Notes: generated by a model from the letters alone, not told the origin. Shown: positions 12,017-21,047, numbered from the stretch's first letter. The stretch: 64,000 bases of DNA from an uncultured Pelagibacteraceae bacterium (GCA_902588975.1 CACIRJ010000002.1:62001-126000), one strand, 5' to 3'. Program-made: numbers and translations.

Positions 12017-13486
12017 TTACTTTTTGCTAACTTTTTTTGTTGATTTAGTTTTTTTTGCTACTTTTTTTGGAGGTGTAGTTGGTTTGGCTGATTTCTTCTC
12101 TTTTTTATCTTCAGGCTTAACTTCTTTTTTCTCTTTTACTTTATCATCAGCACCTTCAGATAGTTTTGCTAATTTTTCTTGCTCTTTTAGATTTTTTTCA
12201 TTTTCTTCTTTTAATATTTTTTCAGCTTCTTCTTTGCTAATTTCTTTTTTATTTACTTTCGCAATTTTTTTGAGTTCAGCAATTATCTTTTCCTCATATA
12301 CAGAACCTCTTAAACTCTCAATAGCTCCAGGATTTTTCTCATAATATTCTTTCACCATCTTTTCTTGTCCAGGCATCATTCTAAATTGTTTTTGTATTTC
12401 TGCATTTAACTCTTCTTGAGAAACTTTAATTTCATTTTTTTCACCAAATGCATTTAGAATTAAACCAGTTTTAATTCTTTTTTTTGCTTGTTCCTCGAAG
12501 TATTTCATATTTTTTTTCTTTTCTTCTTCCTTCATACCTTGAGCTAATAAATTTACTTCTTGCTCAATGAGATTTGCTGGTAACTGATCTAGTTTCTGTT
12601 TTTCAATTTGTTCTAAAATTTGTTTTTTTGAAATCATTTCTAATGAATTTTTAAATTCATCATTGATTTGTTTAGATATTAATTCTTTTAAATTATTTAA
12701 GTCTTTTGCTCCTAAATTTTTTGCAAAGTTGTCATCAATTTTTGTTTCTTCTGGTTTTTTTACTGCTGTAATTTTACAATCAAACACAGCAGATTTATTA
12801 GCCACTTCTTTTTCTGGAAAGTTTTCTGGTAGTTTAACTTCTACTTTTTTATCTTGTTTATTTTTGACACCTTCTAATTGCTTATCAAATCCTTTGATAA
12901 ATAAATCTTTTCCAAGTTCTAATTGAGTATTTTTTCCTTCATTTCCCTTAAAATCTTTACCATCAACTGTTGCCTTATAATCAAAAACAACTAAATCACC
13001 TACTTTAGCTCCATAACTTTCTTCAGCATCTTTAAAATTTTTCTGAGTTTTTGCTATTTGATCAATTCTTTTGTCTGTTTCTTTTGGATCAATTTTAACA
13101 ACGTATTCGTCTACTTTAAGATCTTTTAATGAACCAACTTCAACATTAGGTAATTCTGTTACAGAAATTGTGTATTCAAGATCTTTTCCTTCACCAAATG
13201 ATTTTAAATCAATCTTAGGCTGACCCGCTGGTTTAATTTTATTGTCTTCTAGAGCTTTAGTAGTAGTATCTTTCAATACTTTATCTATCACTTCTCCATA
13301 GACTGCTTTTCCAAATTGTCTTTTTAAAATTTCTGTTGGAACTTTACCCGGTCTAAAACCTTTTAATACGACATCTTTTTTGATCTCTTCGTATTTTTCA
13401 TCGAGATATCCAGATATAGTCTTTTTATCAATAAAGACTTTTATGTCTTTTTCTAAACCTTTTTTATTTTCTACAGTAACTTTCAT
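12017..13486 (-). CDS. tig: Trigger factor (ribosome-associated chaperone and prolyl isomerase)
   Basis: This chaperone binds nascent chains at the ribosome exit tunnel. The N-terminal ribosome-binding domain includes the GFRPGKVP signature near residue 45, followed by an FKBP-type PPIase domain (GDLVVFDYKATVDGK) and a helical C-terminal domain. I place the start at the ATG at 13486 (489 residues). The open frame continues 15 codons upstream, but those codons lie inside tRNA-Leu. The protein is longer than the usual ~430 residues because of a lysine-rich, low-complexity tail of roughly 60 residues ending KKVAKKTKSTKKVSKK. Confidence 0.96.
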   Translation of the reverse strand: MKVTVENKKGLEKDIKVFIDKKTISGYLDEKYEEIKKDVVLKGFRPGKVPTEILKRQFGKAVYGEVIDKVLKDTTTKALEDNKIKPAGQPKIDLKSFGEGKDLEYTISVTELPNVEVGSLKDLKVDEYVVKIDPKETDKRIDQIAKTQKNFKDAEESYGAKVGDLVVFDYKATVDGKDFKGNEGKNTQLELGKDLFIKGFDKQLEGVKNKQDKKVEVKLPENFPEKEVANKSAVFDCKITAVKKPEETKIDDNFAKNLGAKDLNNLKELISKQINDEFKNSLEMISKKQILEQIEKQKLDQLPANLIEQEVNLLAQGMKEEEKKKNMKYFEEQAKKRIKTGLILNAFGEKNEIKVSQEELNAEIQKQFRMMPGQEKMVKEYYEKNPGAIESLRGSVYEEKIIAELKKIAKVNKKEISKEEAEKILKEENEKNLKEQEKLAKLSEGADDKVKEKKEVKPEDKKEKKSAKPTTPPKKVAKKTKSTKKVSKK

Positions 13487-13492
13487 AAATAA

Positions 13493-13577
13493 TGGTAGGC
13501 GAGAAAGGACTCGAACCTTCACAGTTTGCACTATTGGTTCCTAAGACCAACGCGTCTACCAATTCCGCCACTCGCCC
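13493..13577 (-). tRNA. tRNA-Leu (TAG)
   Basis: This is a class II tRNA on the minus strand. Acceptor GGGCGAG pairs with CTCGCCT (one G-U pair), followed by discriminator A and encoded CCA. The anticodon stem TTGGT/ACCAA flanks loop CTTAGGA, giving TAG (Leu). A long variable arm and a canonical T-loop are present. Length is 85 nt. It ends only 6 bp upstream of the trigger factor start. Confidence 0.97.
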
Positions 13578-13583
13578 AAATTA

Positions 13584-13612
13584 TTGGTGCTTTATATATG
13601 ATTGTTTATAAT
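13584..13612 (+). promoter_or_regulatory. Candidate sigma-70-type promoter for the small membrane protein at 13655
   Basis: TTGGTG (13584-13589) and TATAAT (13607-13612) are separated by 17 bp, a perfect -10 hexamer at ideal spacing with a 4/6 match to the -35 consensus. It is oriented toward the short gene starting at 13655. The region is AT-rich, so chance matches are possible. Confidence 0.35.
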
Positions 13613-13654
13613 TGTCCAATTAGAATAATAGTGTAAAACATTAGCTTAATTGAT

Positions 13655-13834
13655 ATGAGCAAAACAAATATAGCAATTGTTATTTATCTCGTCGGTCTTG
13701 CTCTAGGTGCAATCTTTTTAGATATATGGAGTGCTGAAACTAGTCCAAAAGCTTTATTAGGTATTGCATGGACAACTTTATTTGCTATTGCTTTATTCTT
13801 TGCTGAAAAAGAAAAAGAAGAAAAAAAAGATTAA
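13655..13834 (+). CDS. Small membrane protein, function unknown (59 aa)
   Basis: A short open frame encodes 59 residues beginning MSKTNIAIVIYLVGLALGAIF. It has two hydrophobic stretches (about 5-21 and 33-49) separated by DIWSAETSPKA, and a highly charged EKEKEEKKD tail, so a two-helix inner-membrane protein is likely. It has its own candidate promoter just upstream and its stop overlaps the end of the convergent gene by 4 bp. Family is not recognised; hydrophobicity pattern and placement between tRNA-Leu and the next gene support it being real. Confidence 0.6.
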   Translation: MSKTNIAIVIYLVGLALGAIFLDIWSAETSPKALLGIAWTTLFAIALFFAEKEKEEKKD

Positions 13835-14685
13835 TTTTTTTTTATCAGTTCACTTATAAAAAGTTCACCATCACCATCATCAACTGCTTTTTTATAAAAA
13901 GATTTTGATAAATCTGATAATTTTTCCGCATTATCCATACCTTTTAGTAAGTCCGTTATATATGTTAAATCTTTTAGTGTATTAGTCGCTGTAAACTTAA
14001 AACCTGTGTAATCATCCTCTAAAACTTTATCAAAAATCCTTTTTAAAGCATTAGAATTACCTGATCCTAATTGTGCCACTTTATAAAGTTTATCTAAATC
14101 AATATCTAATTTTTTTGCAGCTTTTATTAATTCAATTACATAGGTAGCAGTTCCTAAAGATAGAAAATTATTCAATAATTTTGTTTTTGCGCCATTTCCA
14201 ATCCCACCAAAATGATAATAATTTTTACAAAAACATTTTAAAAGTTCTTCTGATCTTTTAAAATTTTCATCAGATCCGCCAACAATTCCACCCAATATTC
14301 CCTCTTCTGCTTGAACAGGTCCTCCCATTACAGGGCATTCTAAATAAGGAATATTATTTGCATTTAATATTTGCTCCATTTCGATAGATCCATTTTGATT
14401 ATGAGTGGTAATATCAATTATGATTGTTTTATCGGTCAGCAGTGAAACTATTTTTTTTCCAATTTCGTGTGCAATAGGAGAATTCGTTACACACAAAAAT
14501 AAAGCATCTAAACCACTTTTACAAAGTTCTTCATAAGATTTAACTTCTTTTGCACCCTCTTTAACTATTCTATCAATTGGTTTTCTGTTCTTGTTAGCAA
14601 TTACAAATAATTCATGATTATTTTTAAGGATGTTATTTGCAATACCAAATCCCATCCATCCAACACCTATAAATCCAACTTTCAT
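13831..14685 (-). CDS. 3-hydroxyisobutyrate dehydrogenase-like NAD(P)-dependent oxidoreductase
   Basis: This belongs to the beta-hydroxyacid dehydrogenase family, which oxidises short hydroxyacids or reduces semialdehydes such as glyoxylate and succinic semialdehyde. The N-terminal Rossmann motif GFIGVGWMG starts at residue 4. The substrate-loop signature ECPVMGGP appears near residue 115, and the catalytic-lysine region reads GNGAKTKLLNN near residue 165. The 284-residue length is normal. The substrate cannot be decided from sequence; the flanking genes give no pathway clue. Confidence 0.85.
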   Translation of the reverse strand: MKVGFIGVGWMGFGIANNILKNNHELFVIANKNRKPIDRIVKEGAKEVKSYEELCKSGLDALFLCVTNSPIAHEIGKKIVSLLTDKTIIIDITTHNQNGSIEMEQILNANNIPYLECPVMGGPVQAEEGILGGIVGGSDENFKRSEELLKCFCKNYYHFGGIGNGAKTKLLNNFLSLGTATYVIELIKAAKKLDIDLDKLYKVAQLGSGNSNALKRIFDKVLEDDYTGFKFTATNTLKDLTYITDLLKGMDNAEKLSDLSKSFYKKAVDDGDGELFISELIKKN

Positions 14686-14713
14686 AATTCAAAATAATAA
14701 TCATGTATAATTA

Positions 14714-15268
14714 CTACATGGTTTCAATACTTCCTATAAATTTATAATCTTTATCTATAACAACAATTTCACCAGATGAAGTACCAAAATTTAACATTTC
14801 TGAAATTACTACAAAATGTGTTACTAAAATAAGATTTTTCTCACCATTCCAGTTAGATATATATTTTTTTAAACTCTTAATTTGTTCATCTTTATATTTA
14901 TAAAACTTCTCTTGATAAAAAGAGTTTAAACCTTTGAAGGTTTCATAATTATTAAAGGCAAACCTTGCAGTATCTTTACATCTACACCATTCACTAGATA
15001 AGACTTTATCAATTTGAATATTATTTACGCTAAATAATTTTCCAATTTTTTTTGATTGCTCTATGCCCTCTTGATTTAAATTTCTTTGAGTATCACATTT
15101 TTTTAAATCAATATTATCAGGATCTCCATTTCCTGGTGCAAGTGAATGTCTTATAAATACAATTTTTCCACCCCTCTGTAATTCTTTAATAACTGATTGA
15201 TCAGCGATTACATTATTTGAAATAAAAAGATTTAGAATAAAGAAAATAGAGATATAAATATATTTCAT
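14714..15268 (-). CDS. Secreted histidine phosphatase family protein
   Basis: A histidine phosphatase-branch protein (phosphoglycerate mutase/SixA-like fold) with an N-terminal signal peptide (residues 1-22, ending NVIA), so periplasmic. The phosphorylated His41 lies in IRHSLAPG with Arg40; Arg96 in SSEWCRCKDTARF and the second catalytic His151 in LVTHFVVIS are visible. At 184 residues it is the small single-domain form. Substrate is unknown. Its start codon is 2 bp from that of the divergent uracil-DNA glycosylase. Confidence 0.8.
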   Translation of the reverse strand: MKYIYISIFFILNLFISNNVIADQSVIKELQRGGKIVFIRHSLAPGNGDPDNIDLKKCDTQRNLNQEGIEQSKKIGKLFSVNNIQIDKVLSSEWCRCKDTARFAFNNYETFKGLNSFYQEKFYKYKDEQIKSLKKYISNWNGEKNLILVTHFVVISEMLNFGTSSGEIVVIDKDYKFIGSIETM

Positions 15269-15270
15269 AA

Positions 15271-15945
15271 ATGACAGTTAAATTTGAAAAATTAAAAAAA
15301 ACAATAATTAAATGTAATAAATGTCCGCGACTTGTTAAGTTCAGAAAAAAAATATCTACCGAAAAAAGAAAACAATACATTAATGAAACCTATTGGGGGA
15401 AACCGGTAACAGGTTTTGGAGATATAAATGGAAAGATAATGATAGTAGGACTCGCGCCAGCAGCTCATGGTGGAACCAGGACTGGTCGGGTCTTTACTGG
15501 AGATAAATCCTCAGACTTTTTATATAAATGTTTACACAACGTAAAAATTGCCAATCAAAGTAATTCAGATCATATTAATGATGGATTGAAAATTAAAAAT
15601 ACTTTCATAACACCAGCTTTAAAGTGTGTTCCTCCAGGAGATAAGCCTTTAAACGAAGAGTTAAAAAATTGTTTTGGTTATTTTAAATCAGAATTTGAAA
15701 TACTTAAAAATCTTAAAATAATTGTGGCTTTAGGAAAAATTGCCTTTGATACTTGTGTAAAATTTTATAGAGAAAATTTTGATTACACTGAAAGAGTAAA
15801 ATTTGGTCATGGATCATATTTTAAATTACCTAACAATGTGTTGTTAATGGGGTGTTATCATCCAAGTCCAAGAAATGTAAATACCGGACGAATTAATGAA
15901 AAACAAATGACTAAACTATTTAAAAAAGTAAAAGAACTAGTTTAA
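15271..15945 (+). CDS. Family 5 (UDGb-type) uracil-DNA glycosylase
   Basis: This DNA-repair enzyme removes uracil and other deaminated bases. The active-site block GLAPAAHGGTRTGR (60-73) and the C-terminal block YHPSPRNVNTGR (196-207) match the UDGb family rather than family 4. Four cysteines (C15, C18, C119, C134) are placed to bind the [4Fe-4S] cluster known for these enzymes. The 224-residue length is usual. It converges on the thioesterase gene with a 9-bp overlap of coding ends. Confidence 0.88.
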   Translation: MTVKFEKLKKTIIKCNKCPRLVKFRKKISTEKRKQYINETYWGKPVTGFGDINGKIMIVGLAPAAHGGTRTGRVFTGDKSSDFLYKCLHNVKIANQSNSDHINDGLKIKNTFITPALKCVPPGDKPLNEELKNCFGYFKSEFEILKNLKIIVALGKIAFDTCVKFYRENFDYTERVKFGHGSYFKLPNNVLLMGCYHPSPRNVNTGRINEKQMTKLFKKVKELV

Positions 15946-16332
15946 TTTATTAATAAATACTTTTGGTAGTTTTACCGGTTTTCCAAACTTATTTAGAGCT
16001 ACTAATTTAATCTCTGCATCACATAAAATATCTGATTTTCTTTTTATTACTTGTGACATTGTAATTGTAGTCAAAGTATTAGACTTAATTTTTGTAAAAA
16101 CGGTAATTTTATCCTCAAATTTTGCTGGTTTTTTAAAATCCACGTTGCAAGTTTTAACTGCTATTAAAACATTATGTTTATCTAATAACTTTTTATTTGA
16201 ATATCCTATTGAATAAATCAGCTCAGATCTTGCTCTTTCAAAGTACTTTAAATAATTTGCGTGGTAAACTATTCCTCCAAAATCAGTATCCTCATAGTAT
16301 ACTTTTAAATTATACTTAAATACTTTCATCAT
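15937..16332 (-). CDS. ybgC: Acyl-CoA thioesterase, YbgC/4-hydroxybenzoyl-CoA thioesterase family
   Basis: A hot-dog fold thioesterase of 131 residues hydrolysing acyl-CoA or acyl-carrier-protein esters. The active-site signature YYEDTDFGGIVYHANY contains the conserved Asp17, followed by YLKYFERARSE. In many proteobacteria ybgC heads the tol-pal cluster, but no tol or pal gene is visible here, so the physiological link is not supported by context. The start may be either of two adjacent ATG codons. Confidence 0.85.
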   Translation of the reverse strand: MMKVFKYNLKVYYEDTDFGGIVYHANYLKYFERARSELIYSIGYSNKKLLDKHNVLIAVKTCNVDFKKPAKFEDKITVFTKIKSNTLTTITMSQVIKRKSDILCDAEIKLVALNKFGKPVKLPKVFINKLN

Positions 16333-16348
16333 TTGATATTAATGAAAT

Positions 16349-17002
16349 TTATTGAGAAGAAAAATAGATATTTTGATAGTAAGTAATTGATTTTTGCTTT
16401 GAATTATCTGTATCTGACATTATCGCTATACCATCCAGCTCATTAATATCTAAATTATGAAATTTTTTGAAATCTTCTTTTACATTTGCTTTAACAGTTA
16501 CCCACTCATTTAAGTTTGTTTTGGTGGTTGCAAGCACATTATCTACTGATTTTTTAGTATATGGACTTGGTGAATTGCTTCCAACATCTTGATTGCTTGA
16601 AAAAACATAATTTATTGCTCTATTTGATAAAGCTGTAGCTCCAGTTTTCTTGATAACAAATACTCTTGCTGCAAAATCGTGACCCTTCTTAGCTGTCTCA
16701 TCTATCCCTGGTATATCTTTCTCTATTTTCCAAGTTATATTTATGAAAGGTGTTTTATTTATATCTATTTTAATTTCCTTGCCTAAACCAGAAGCAGCAT
16801 TATCTGCAATAGCTTTTAGGTAATTACCATTCTCATTAGAGCCGACAGAATATGAAGTTTTATTATCTGCTCCTCTTACTTTTCTAACTGTCAGTTCTGA
16901 TAGTTCTTTGTCTGTAAACTCAAATACTTTTATATCCTCCGCATACAAAGTTGTTTGAAACAAAGCTGTAACTAAAATTAATTTAAATAAAAATCTAAAC
17001 AT
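16349..17002 (-). CDS. DUF3047 domain protein, exported
   Basis: A 217-residue protein with a signal peptide (residues 1-21, ending LYAED). The remainder resembles the DUF3047 family: a beta-rich domain with ITWKIEKDIPG, GHDFAARVFVIKK, NYVFSSN and a C-terminal DGIAIMSDTDN block. The family has no assigned biochemical function; a carbohydrate-binding-like jelly roll is possible but is inference. It is divergent from the short gene at 17098 with 95 bp between starts. Confidence 0.75.
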   Translation of the reverse strand: MFRFLFKLILVTALFQTTLYAEDIKVFEFTDKELSELTVRKVRGADNKTSYSVGSNENGNYLKAIADNAASGLGKEIKIDINKTPFINITWKIEKDIPGIDETAKKGHDFAARVFVIKKTGATALSNRAINYVFSSNQDVGSNSPSPYTKKSVDNVLATTKTNLNEWVTVKANVKEDFKKFHNLDINELDGIAIMSDTDNSKQKSITYYQNIYFSSQ

Positions 17003-17097
17003 GCCTTCTCTATATAAAAGATAAAATAATTTTCAAATTCAAAATTTTGACATTATTTAAACATGCATAAATCATTATTGTTCTCTATTTAGAGTAT

Positions 17098-17229
17098 ATG
17101 AAGTTAGCAGTTCTTTTTGGTTTGATGATTTATTGGTCTATAATTATAACTGCACCTGTAATTTCAAAAAATTCTGAAAAATTTGGAGAGAAAAAGGTAT
17201 TAATACCTCTTAAAAAACCAAGAATTTAA
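17098..17229 (+). CDS. Small predicted membrane or secreted peptide (43 aa)
   Basis: An ATG-initiated frame of 43 codons encodes MKLAVLFGLMIYWSIIITAP followed by a polar, lysine-rich tail. One hydrophobic segment (residues 3-20) suggests a single-pass membrane protein or a secreted peptide. Its stop overlaps the end of the convergent dehydrogenase gene by 4 bp. No family is recognised; support rests on the clean start and hydrophobic-then-polar layout. Confidence 0.45.
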   Translation: MKLAVLFGLMIYWSIIITAPVISKNSEKFGEKKVLIPLKKPRI

Positions 17230-18230
17230 GGCAGAAGCACTATCTTAGGGGCCGAACAGGTTCCATCATGAATTTCTTTAAAAGCTCCCCACCCGTCTTT
17301 AAGACTTCTGTACTCAATCCACTCTATCTTGCCTAGTTTATTATTAGTTAAAATATCAATAGTTTCTCCAAATTCTTTGTTTGTGTAACAATAAGTTCCA
17401 ATAAAGGTGACTTCTTGAAGGGTTGCTTTCCTAAAATTAAAAGATCCTGCAGGCTGCGTTAGTCCGATATGAACTATTATTCCGCCTGGTTTTACTACAC
17501 TGATTGCCTGTTGTCTTGAAACTTCAAGTCCAACAGTATCAAAAACTATATCAAAGCTGCTCTCTTTAATATCTTTATGATCTGGTGACACTGTTTTTGC
17601 ATCTACATATTTTGAGCATGCATTAAGTCTTTTTTGATTTGGATCAGAAATAGTTAAATTTGTATTTCCTTGGATCTTGGATAAAATTAATGCGCATAAT
17701 AGTCCAATTGCTCCACCACCCTGAACGAGCGTTCTACATTCATTTAACGGTTTTTTTGATGCTTCTACTGCTAATAATACTGCATGATATGAAACTGCTG
17801 TTGGCTCTGCAACCGCAGCCTCTTTTACATCAAGCTTTTCGGGGACTTTAAAAATATTATGATCTGGAACTGTAATGAGTTCTGCAAATGCACCTTGTCT
17901 TTCATAAGGTCTATTCATTCCTAGAAGTACTCTATCTGGACATAAATGTTCTCTTCCACTTTTGCAGTATTCACAATTTCTACAAGTTATTAATGGATTA
18001 AGAACTGAAATTTGATCTTTAAGTTTACCGTTAATTATTTGACCACTAACTTCATGACCTAAAATTAATGGTGGAATTCTTCTCTCGTCTTTTCCGTGGT
18101 AAGCATGCATATCTGAGCCACAAATACCTGATGCATGAACTTTAAGAATACTTTCTCCAGGTTTTTCAGAAGGTTCTTTTTCCTCCCTAAATTCCATCTC
18201 CTCAACACCAGTGTAGACAAGCGCTTTCAT
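17226..18230 (-). CDS. Zinc-dependent alcohol dehydrogenase, MDR family
   Basis: A medium-chain dehydrogenase of 334 residues. Catalytic zinc ligands are visible as C37 (GICGSD) and H59-E60 (LGHE); a structural zinc site is formed by C83, C86, C89 and C97. The NAD-binding glycine motif GGGAIGLL lies near residue 170. It resembles sorbitol/threonine-type dehydrogenases acting on polyols or hydroxyacids. It is the last gene of a run that begins with a TRAP substrate-binding protein, 2 bp after the NCS1 permease, so it probably acts on the imported compound. Confidence 0.85.
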   Translation of the reverse strand: MKALVYTGVEEMEFREEKEPSEKPGESILKVHASGICGSDMHAYHGKDERRIPPLILGHEVSGQIINGKLKDQISVLNPLITCRNCEYCKSGREHLCPDRVLLGMNRPYERQGAFAELITVPDHNIFKVPEKLDVKEAAVAEPTAVSYHAVLLAVEASKKPLNECRTLVQGGGAIGLLCALILSKIQGNTNLTISDPNQKRLNACSKYVDAKTVSPDHKDIKESSFDIVFDTVGLEVSRQQAISVVKPGGIIVHIGLTQPAGSFNFRKATLQEVTFIGTYCYTNKEFGETIDILTNNKLGKIEWIEYRSLKDGWGAFKEIHDGTCSAPKIVLLP

Positions 18231-18232
18231 TA

Positions 18233-19687
18233 TTATTTATTATTCAATAAATAATATACTAAATAAGATGCGAATGCTCCAATAATCCATCCAAAAGATT
18301 GATATTGTATTAAATTTTCATTTAGCAAAGATGATAAGGAAAATATTGATCCAATTAAAAGAGCATACAAAGCTCTCAGGTTCCAACCATTGCTATAAAT
18401 ATATTCTGTATGTTCTTTAGGATAAAAAAGCTCTTTATGATTAATTTGTTGTTTTTTAAACAAGTAATAATCTGCAACTAATACACCAAAAATTGGCCCG
18501 AAAGTCGTCGCTATGGCTTCAACAAATATCAAAACATTAGCTTTACTGAAAATTGAAAGCCAAAATGTTGAAATAATTAATCCAATAATTGATATTACAA
18601 TTCCTGTTTTTTTTAACGTTAAAGAGTTCGGGAAAAAATTTATCAATGTATTTTGAGAAGGAATGTAATTTGCTATCAAATTAGTTGATAACGAGGAGAT
18701 AATAATAAATATCAAACAAAAGAAAGTTAAAAAATTATTATTAAATTTACCAACTATATCATTTGGATTAGTAAGTAGACTTGAAGCATTTAAACCTTTA
18801 CTGGTAAGAATGATATCTGAACCTAATGTGATTAATACCGAGAAAAAAGAAAAGAATATTAAATTTAATATTATACTTAAGTTACCTTTGGTCATTTCTT
18901 TATAATTCATTGAGTATCTAGAAAAATCACCAAATGTGAGAAGAACTATAGCAAAATAAGCAAATAAAGTTCCTGTGATTGAAATTATTGGAGCGATATT
19001 TGATTGAATTGCAAAATTGCTAAAGACTAAGCTTAGTTTTATTCCATTTAGTAGTTCGTTGTAATACTCAGATAAAATAACAATTAATAAAACAGAAAGT
19101 CCTAAATATATTGAAAGACCTGAAAAATTAATAAATGATTTTAGAAAATTCTGTCCTTTTGTAAAAAGAATGTATTGAAATATTAATGTTAAGAATAAAC
19201 AAACCCAATCAATTAAATTCAAACCAAAAAAGAATAATAGAAATATTTCATTCTGTAAGAGTTGATTGTCTATTTTAAATAGGATTATCCTTGCAATATA
19301 ACCTAGTGATTTTGATATAAAAAATGTTTGTACACCAAACATGAACAAACCAACTAATCCTCTGATCATTCCTACATATCTTGCTCCTGTAAAACCCATT
19401 GAAAGTCTGAGAATTGTTGGAAAACTTAATCCACTACTTTGAGAAATTTTTCCAATAATGTTAGCAAAAAAGAAAACTAATAATCCTGCTAGCAATGATC
19501 CTGTTAAGACAACAAAAAAATTTAGATCATAGAATAAATATAATGCGGATATTAAAGAGAACCCAACTATTGTTTGAATATTTATCGCCCAAAAGTTAAA
19601 ATAATTCTTCCAACTCCAGTCTCTATTATTAGGATTTATTGAAACTAATTCCCAATTCCTTAATTGAAATTTTTCGCTTTGATTCAC
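18233..19687 (-). CDS. NCS1-family permease (nucleobase/allantoin/hydantoin-type transporter)
   Basis: A 484-residue membrane protein with about 12 hydrophobic segments. The N-terminus NNRDWSWKNYFNFWAINIQ and the following helices fit the NCS1 family, which co-transports cytosine, uracil, allantoin, hydantoin or similar compounds with H+ or Na+. A loop DFSRY near residue 255 is also typical. It lies 22 bp after dctM and 2 bp before the zinc dehydrogenase, so one transcript seems to encode two unrelated uptake systems. Specific substrate unknown. Confidence 0.8.
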   Translation of the reverse strand: MNQSEKFQLRNWELVSINPNNRDWSWKNYFNFWAINIQTIVGFSLISALYLFYDLNFFVVLTGSLLAGLLVFFFANIIGKISQSSGLSFPTILRLSMGFTGARYVGMIRGLVGLFMFGVQTFFISKSLGYIARIILFKIDNQLLQNEIFLLFFFGLNLIDWVCLFLTLIFQYILFTKGQNFLKSFINFSGLSIYLGLSVLLIVILSEYYNELLNGIKLSLVFSNFAIQSNIAPIISITGTLFAYFAIVLLTFGDFSRYSMNYKEMTKGNLSIILNLIFFSFFSVLITLGSDIILTSKGLNASSLLTNPNDIVGKFNNNFLTFFCLIFIIISSLSTNLIANYIPSQNTLINFFPNSLTLKKTGIVISIIGLIISTFWLSIFSKANVLIFVEAIATTFGPIFGVLVADYYLFKKQQINHKELFYPKEHTEYIYSNGWNLRALYALLIGSIFSLSSLLNENLIQYQSFGWIIGAFASYLVYYLLNNK

Positions 19688-19709
19688 CTAAATGATATTA
19701 ATCAATTAT

Positions 19710-21047
19710 TTACTGCTGTCCATACAAGAGAGTTGGCAACCACAGTACTATTTTGGGATACGCTATGATTATAATTAATCCAATTATCTGCAATACCATG
19801 AACTGCATCATTCCAAGATAAATGTCTTTTAAATCCCAACTTGGAACAACACCTTTTAAGAAATAAGCGGATAACGCTACGGGGGGTGAGAGCCAGGCAG
19901 TTTGTAAATTAACAGCAACAAGAATTGCAAACCAAGTTAAATTAAATCCTAATGCTTCTACCAATGGTAAAATTATAGGAACAACTATCATAACAATTGG
20001 TACCCACTCTAATGGCCATCCTAAAAGAAAAATCATAATCATGATTATTCCTAAAATTAAATATTTATTCATCTCAAGTGATAAAAGAAAATCTGTTAAA
20101 ACCATCGGAGTTCCTAATCTTGCAAACACTGCTCCAAAAAAGTTAGAAGCAGCAACTAAAACCATAATTAATGCAGAAATTTCTAAAGTTTTAACTAAAG
20201 CATCTTGTAATTTTTTTAATGTTAATTTTTTGTAAGCTAATGAAAGCAATAATGCGCCACCAGCACCACATCCTGCAGCTTCTGTTGGGGTAGCAAATCC
20301 AAATAAAATACTACCTAATGCTGCAAATACTAATGCAGCGGGTGGAACTAATCCTAAGAAAAATTCTAGCCATAATTTTTTTAAATCCGTTGTTCTTAAT
20401 TCTTCTGGTATGGGTGGACCTAACTTTGGGTTCATCATACATCTGAATGTTGTGTATGCAGCATATAAGCATGCTAACAATATTCCTGGAACTATTGCTG
20501 CTGCAAACAAATCAGTTACAGGAATTTCCATAATTGGACCCATAACTACAAGCATAATGCTCGGTGGAATTAAAATACCCAAAGTTCCTCCAGCAGTAAT
20601 TGTACCAGCAGCTAATTTTACATCATAATTAGACCTGTTCATTGATTTTGCAGCCATAATTCCAAGAATTGTAACTGATGCACCAACTATTCCTGTTGCA
20701 GCTGCGAATATTACTGAAACAAATAAAACTGCATAATATAAAGAGCCTCTAACTCTTGCCAACATCATTTGGAAAGCTGAGAATAATCTCTCCATTAAAC
20801 CTGCTTGTTCCATCATTATTCCCATAAATACAAATAAGGGGACGGCGGCGAGAGTTTGTTCGGTCATCACCATTGAAAATTGGAGTGTCATTAAGTAGAA
20901 AACTAATTTTCCAAAACCTAAGTATCCAAAAACAAATCCTAAAAAAATAAGAGTAAATGAAATTGGAAATCCTATAAATATGGCAAACAACATCACACCA
21001 ATAAGTATGAAACCTAAAATTGCCGGGTCTATTAAATGTGAAAGCAT
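19710..21047 (-). CDS. dctM: TRAP transporter large permease, DctM-type
   Basis: This is the ion-coupled transport subunit of a tripartite ATP-independent periplasmic transporter. It has 445 residues and about 12 membrane segments. Family blocks include PLFVFMGIMMEQAG, GTLGILIPPSIMLVVMGP and FATPTEAAGCGAGGALL. It overlaps dctQ by 1 nt. Together with the upstream binding protein it forms a complete TRAP system; the long cytoplasmic loop before FATPTEA is typical of transporters paired with the TakP-like binding proteins. Confidence 0.95.
   Translation of the reverse strand: MLSHLIDPAILGFILIGVMLFAIFIGFPISFTLIFLGFVFGYLGFGKLVFYLMTLQFSMVMTEQTLAAVPLFVFMGIMMEQAGLMERLFSAFQMMLARVRGSLYYAVLFVSVIFAAATGIVGASVTILGIMAAKSMNRSNYDVKLAAGTITAGGTLGILIPPSIMLVVMGPIMEIPVTDLFAAAIVPGILLACLYAAYTTFRCMMNPKLGPPIPEELRTTDLKKLWLEFFLGLVPPAALVFAALGSILFGFATPTEAAGCGAGGALLLSLAYKKLTLKKLQDALVKTLEISALIMVLVAASNFFGAVFARLGTPMVLTDFLLSLEMNKYLILGIIMIMIFLLGWPLEWVPIVMIVVPIILPLVEALGFNLTWFAILVAVNLQTAWLSPPVALSAYFLKGVVPSWDLKDIYLGMMQFMVLQIIGLIIIIAYPKIVLWLPTLLYGQQ

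Noticed and set aside
11988..12344. Plus-strand frame of 118 codons opposite the trigger factor tail
   Set aside because: Phe/Ser-rich translation is the expected complement of the lysine-rich coding strand; trigger factor is clearly the real gene.
13487..13531. Possible N-terminal extension of trigger factor (15 extra codons)
   Set aside because: The extra codons lie within the tRNA-Leu gene; the ATG at 13486 fits the family start.
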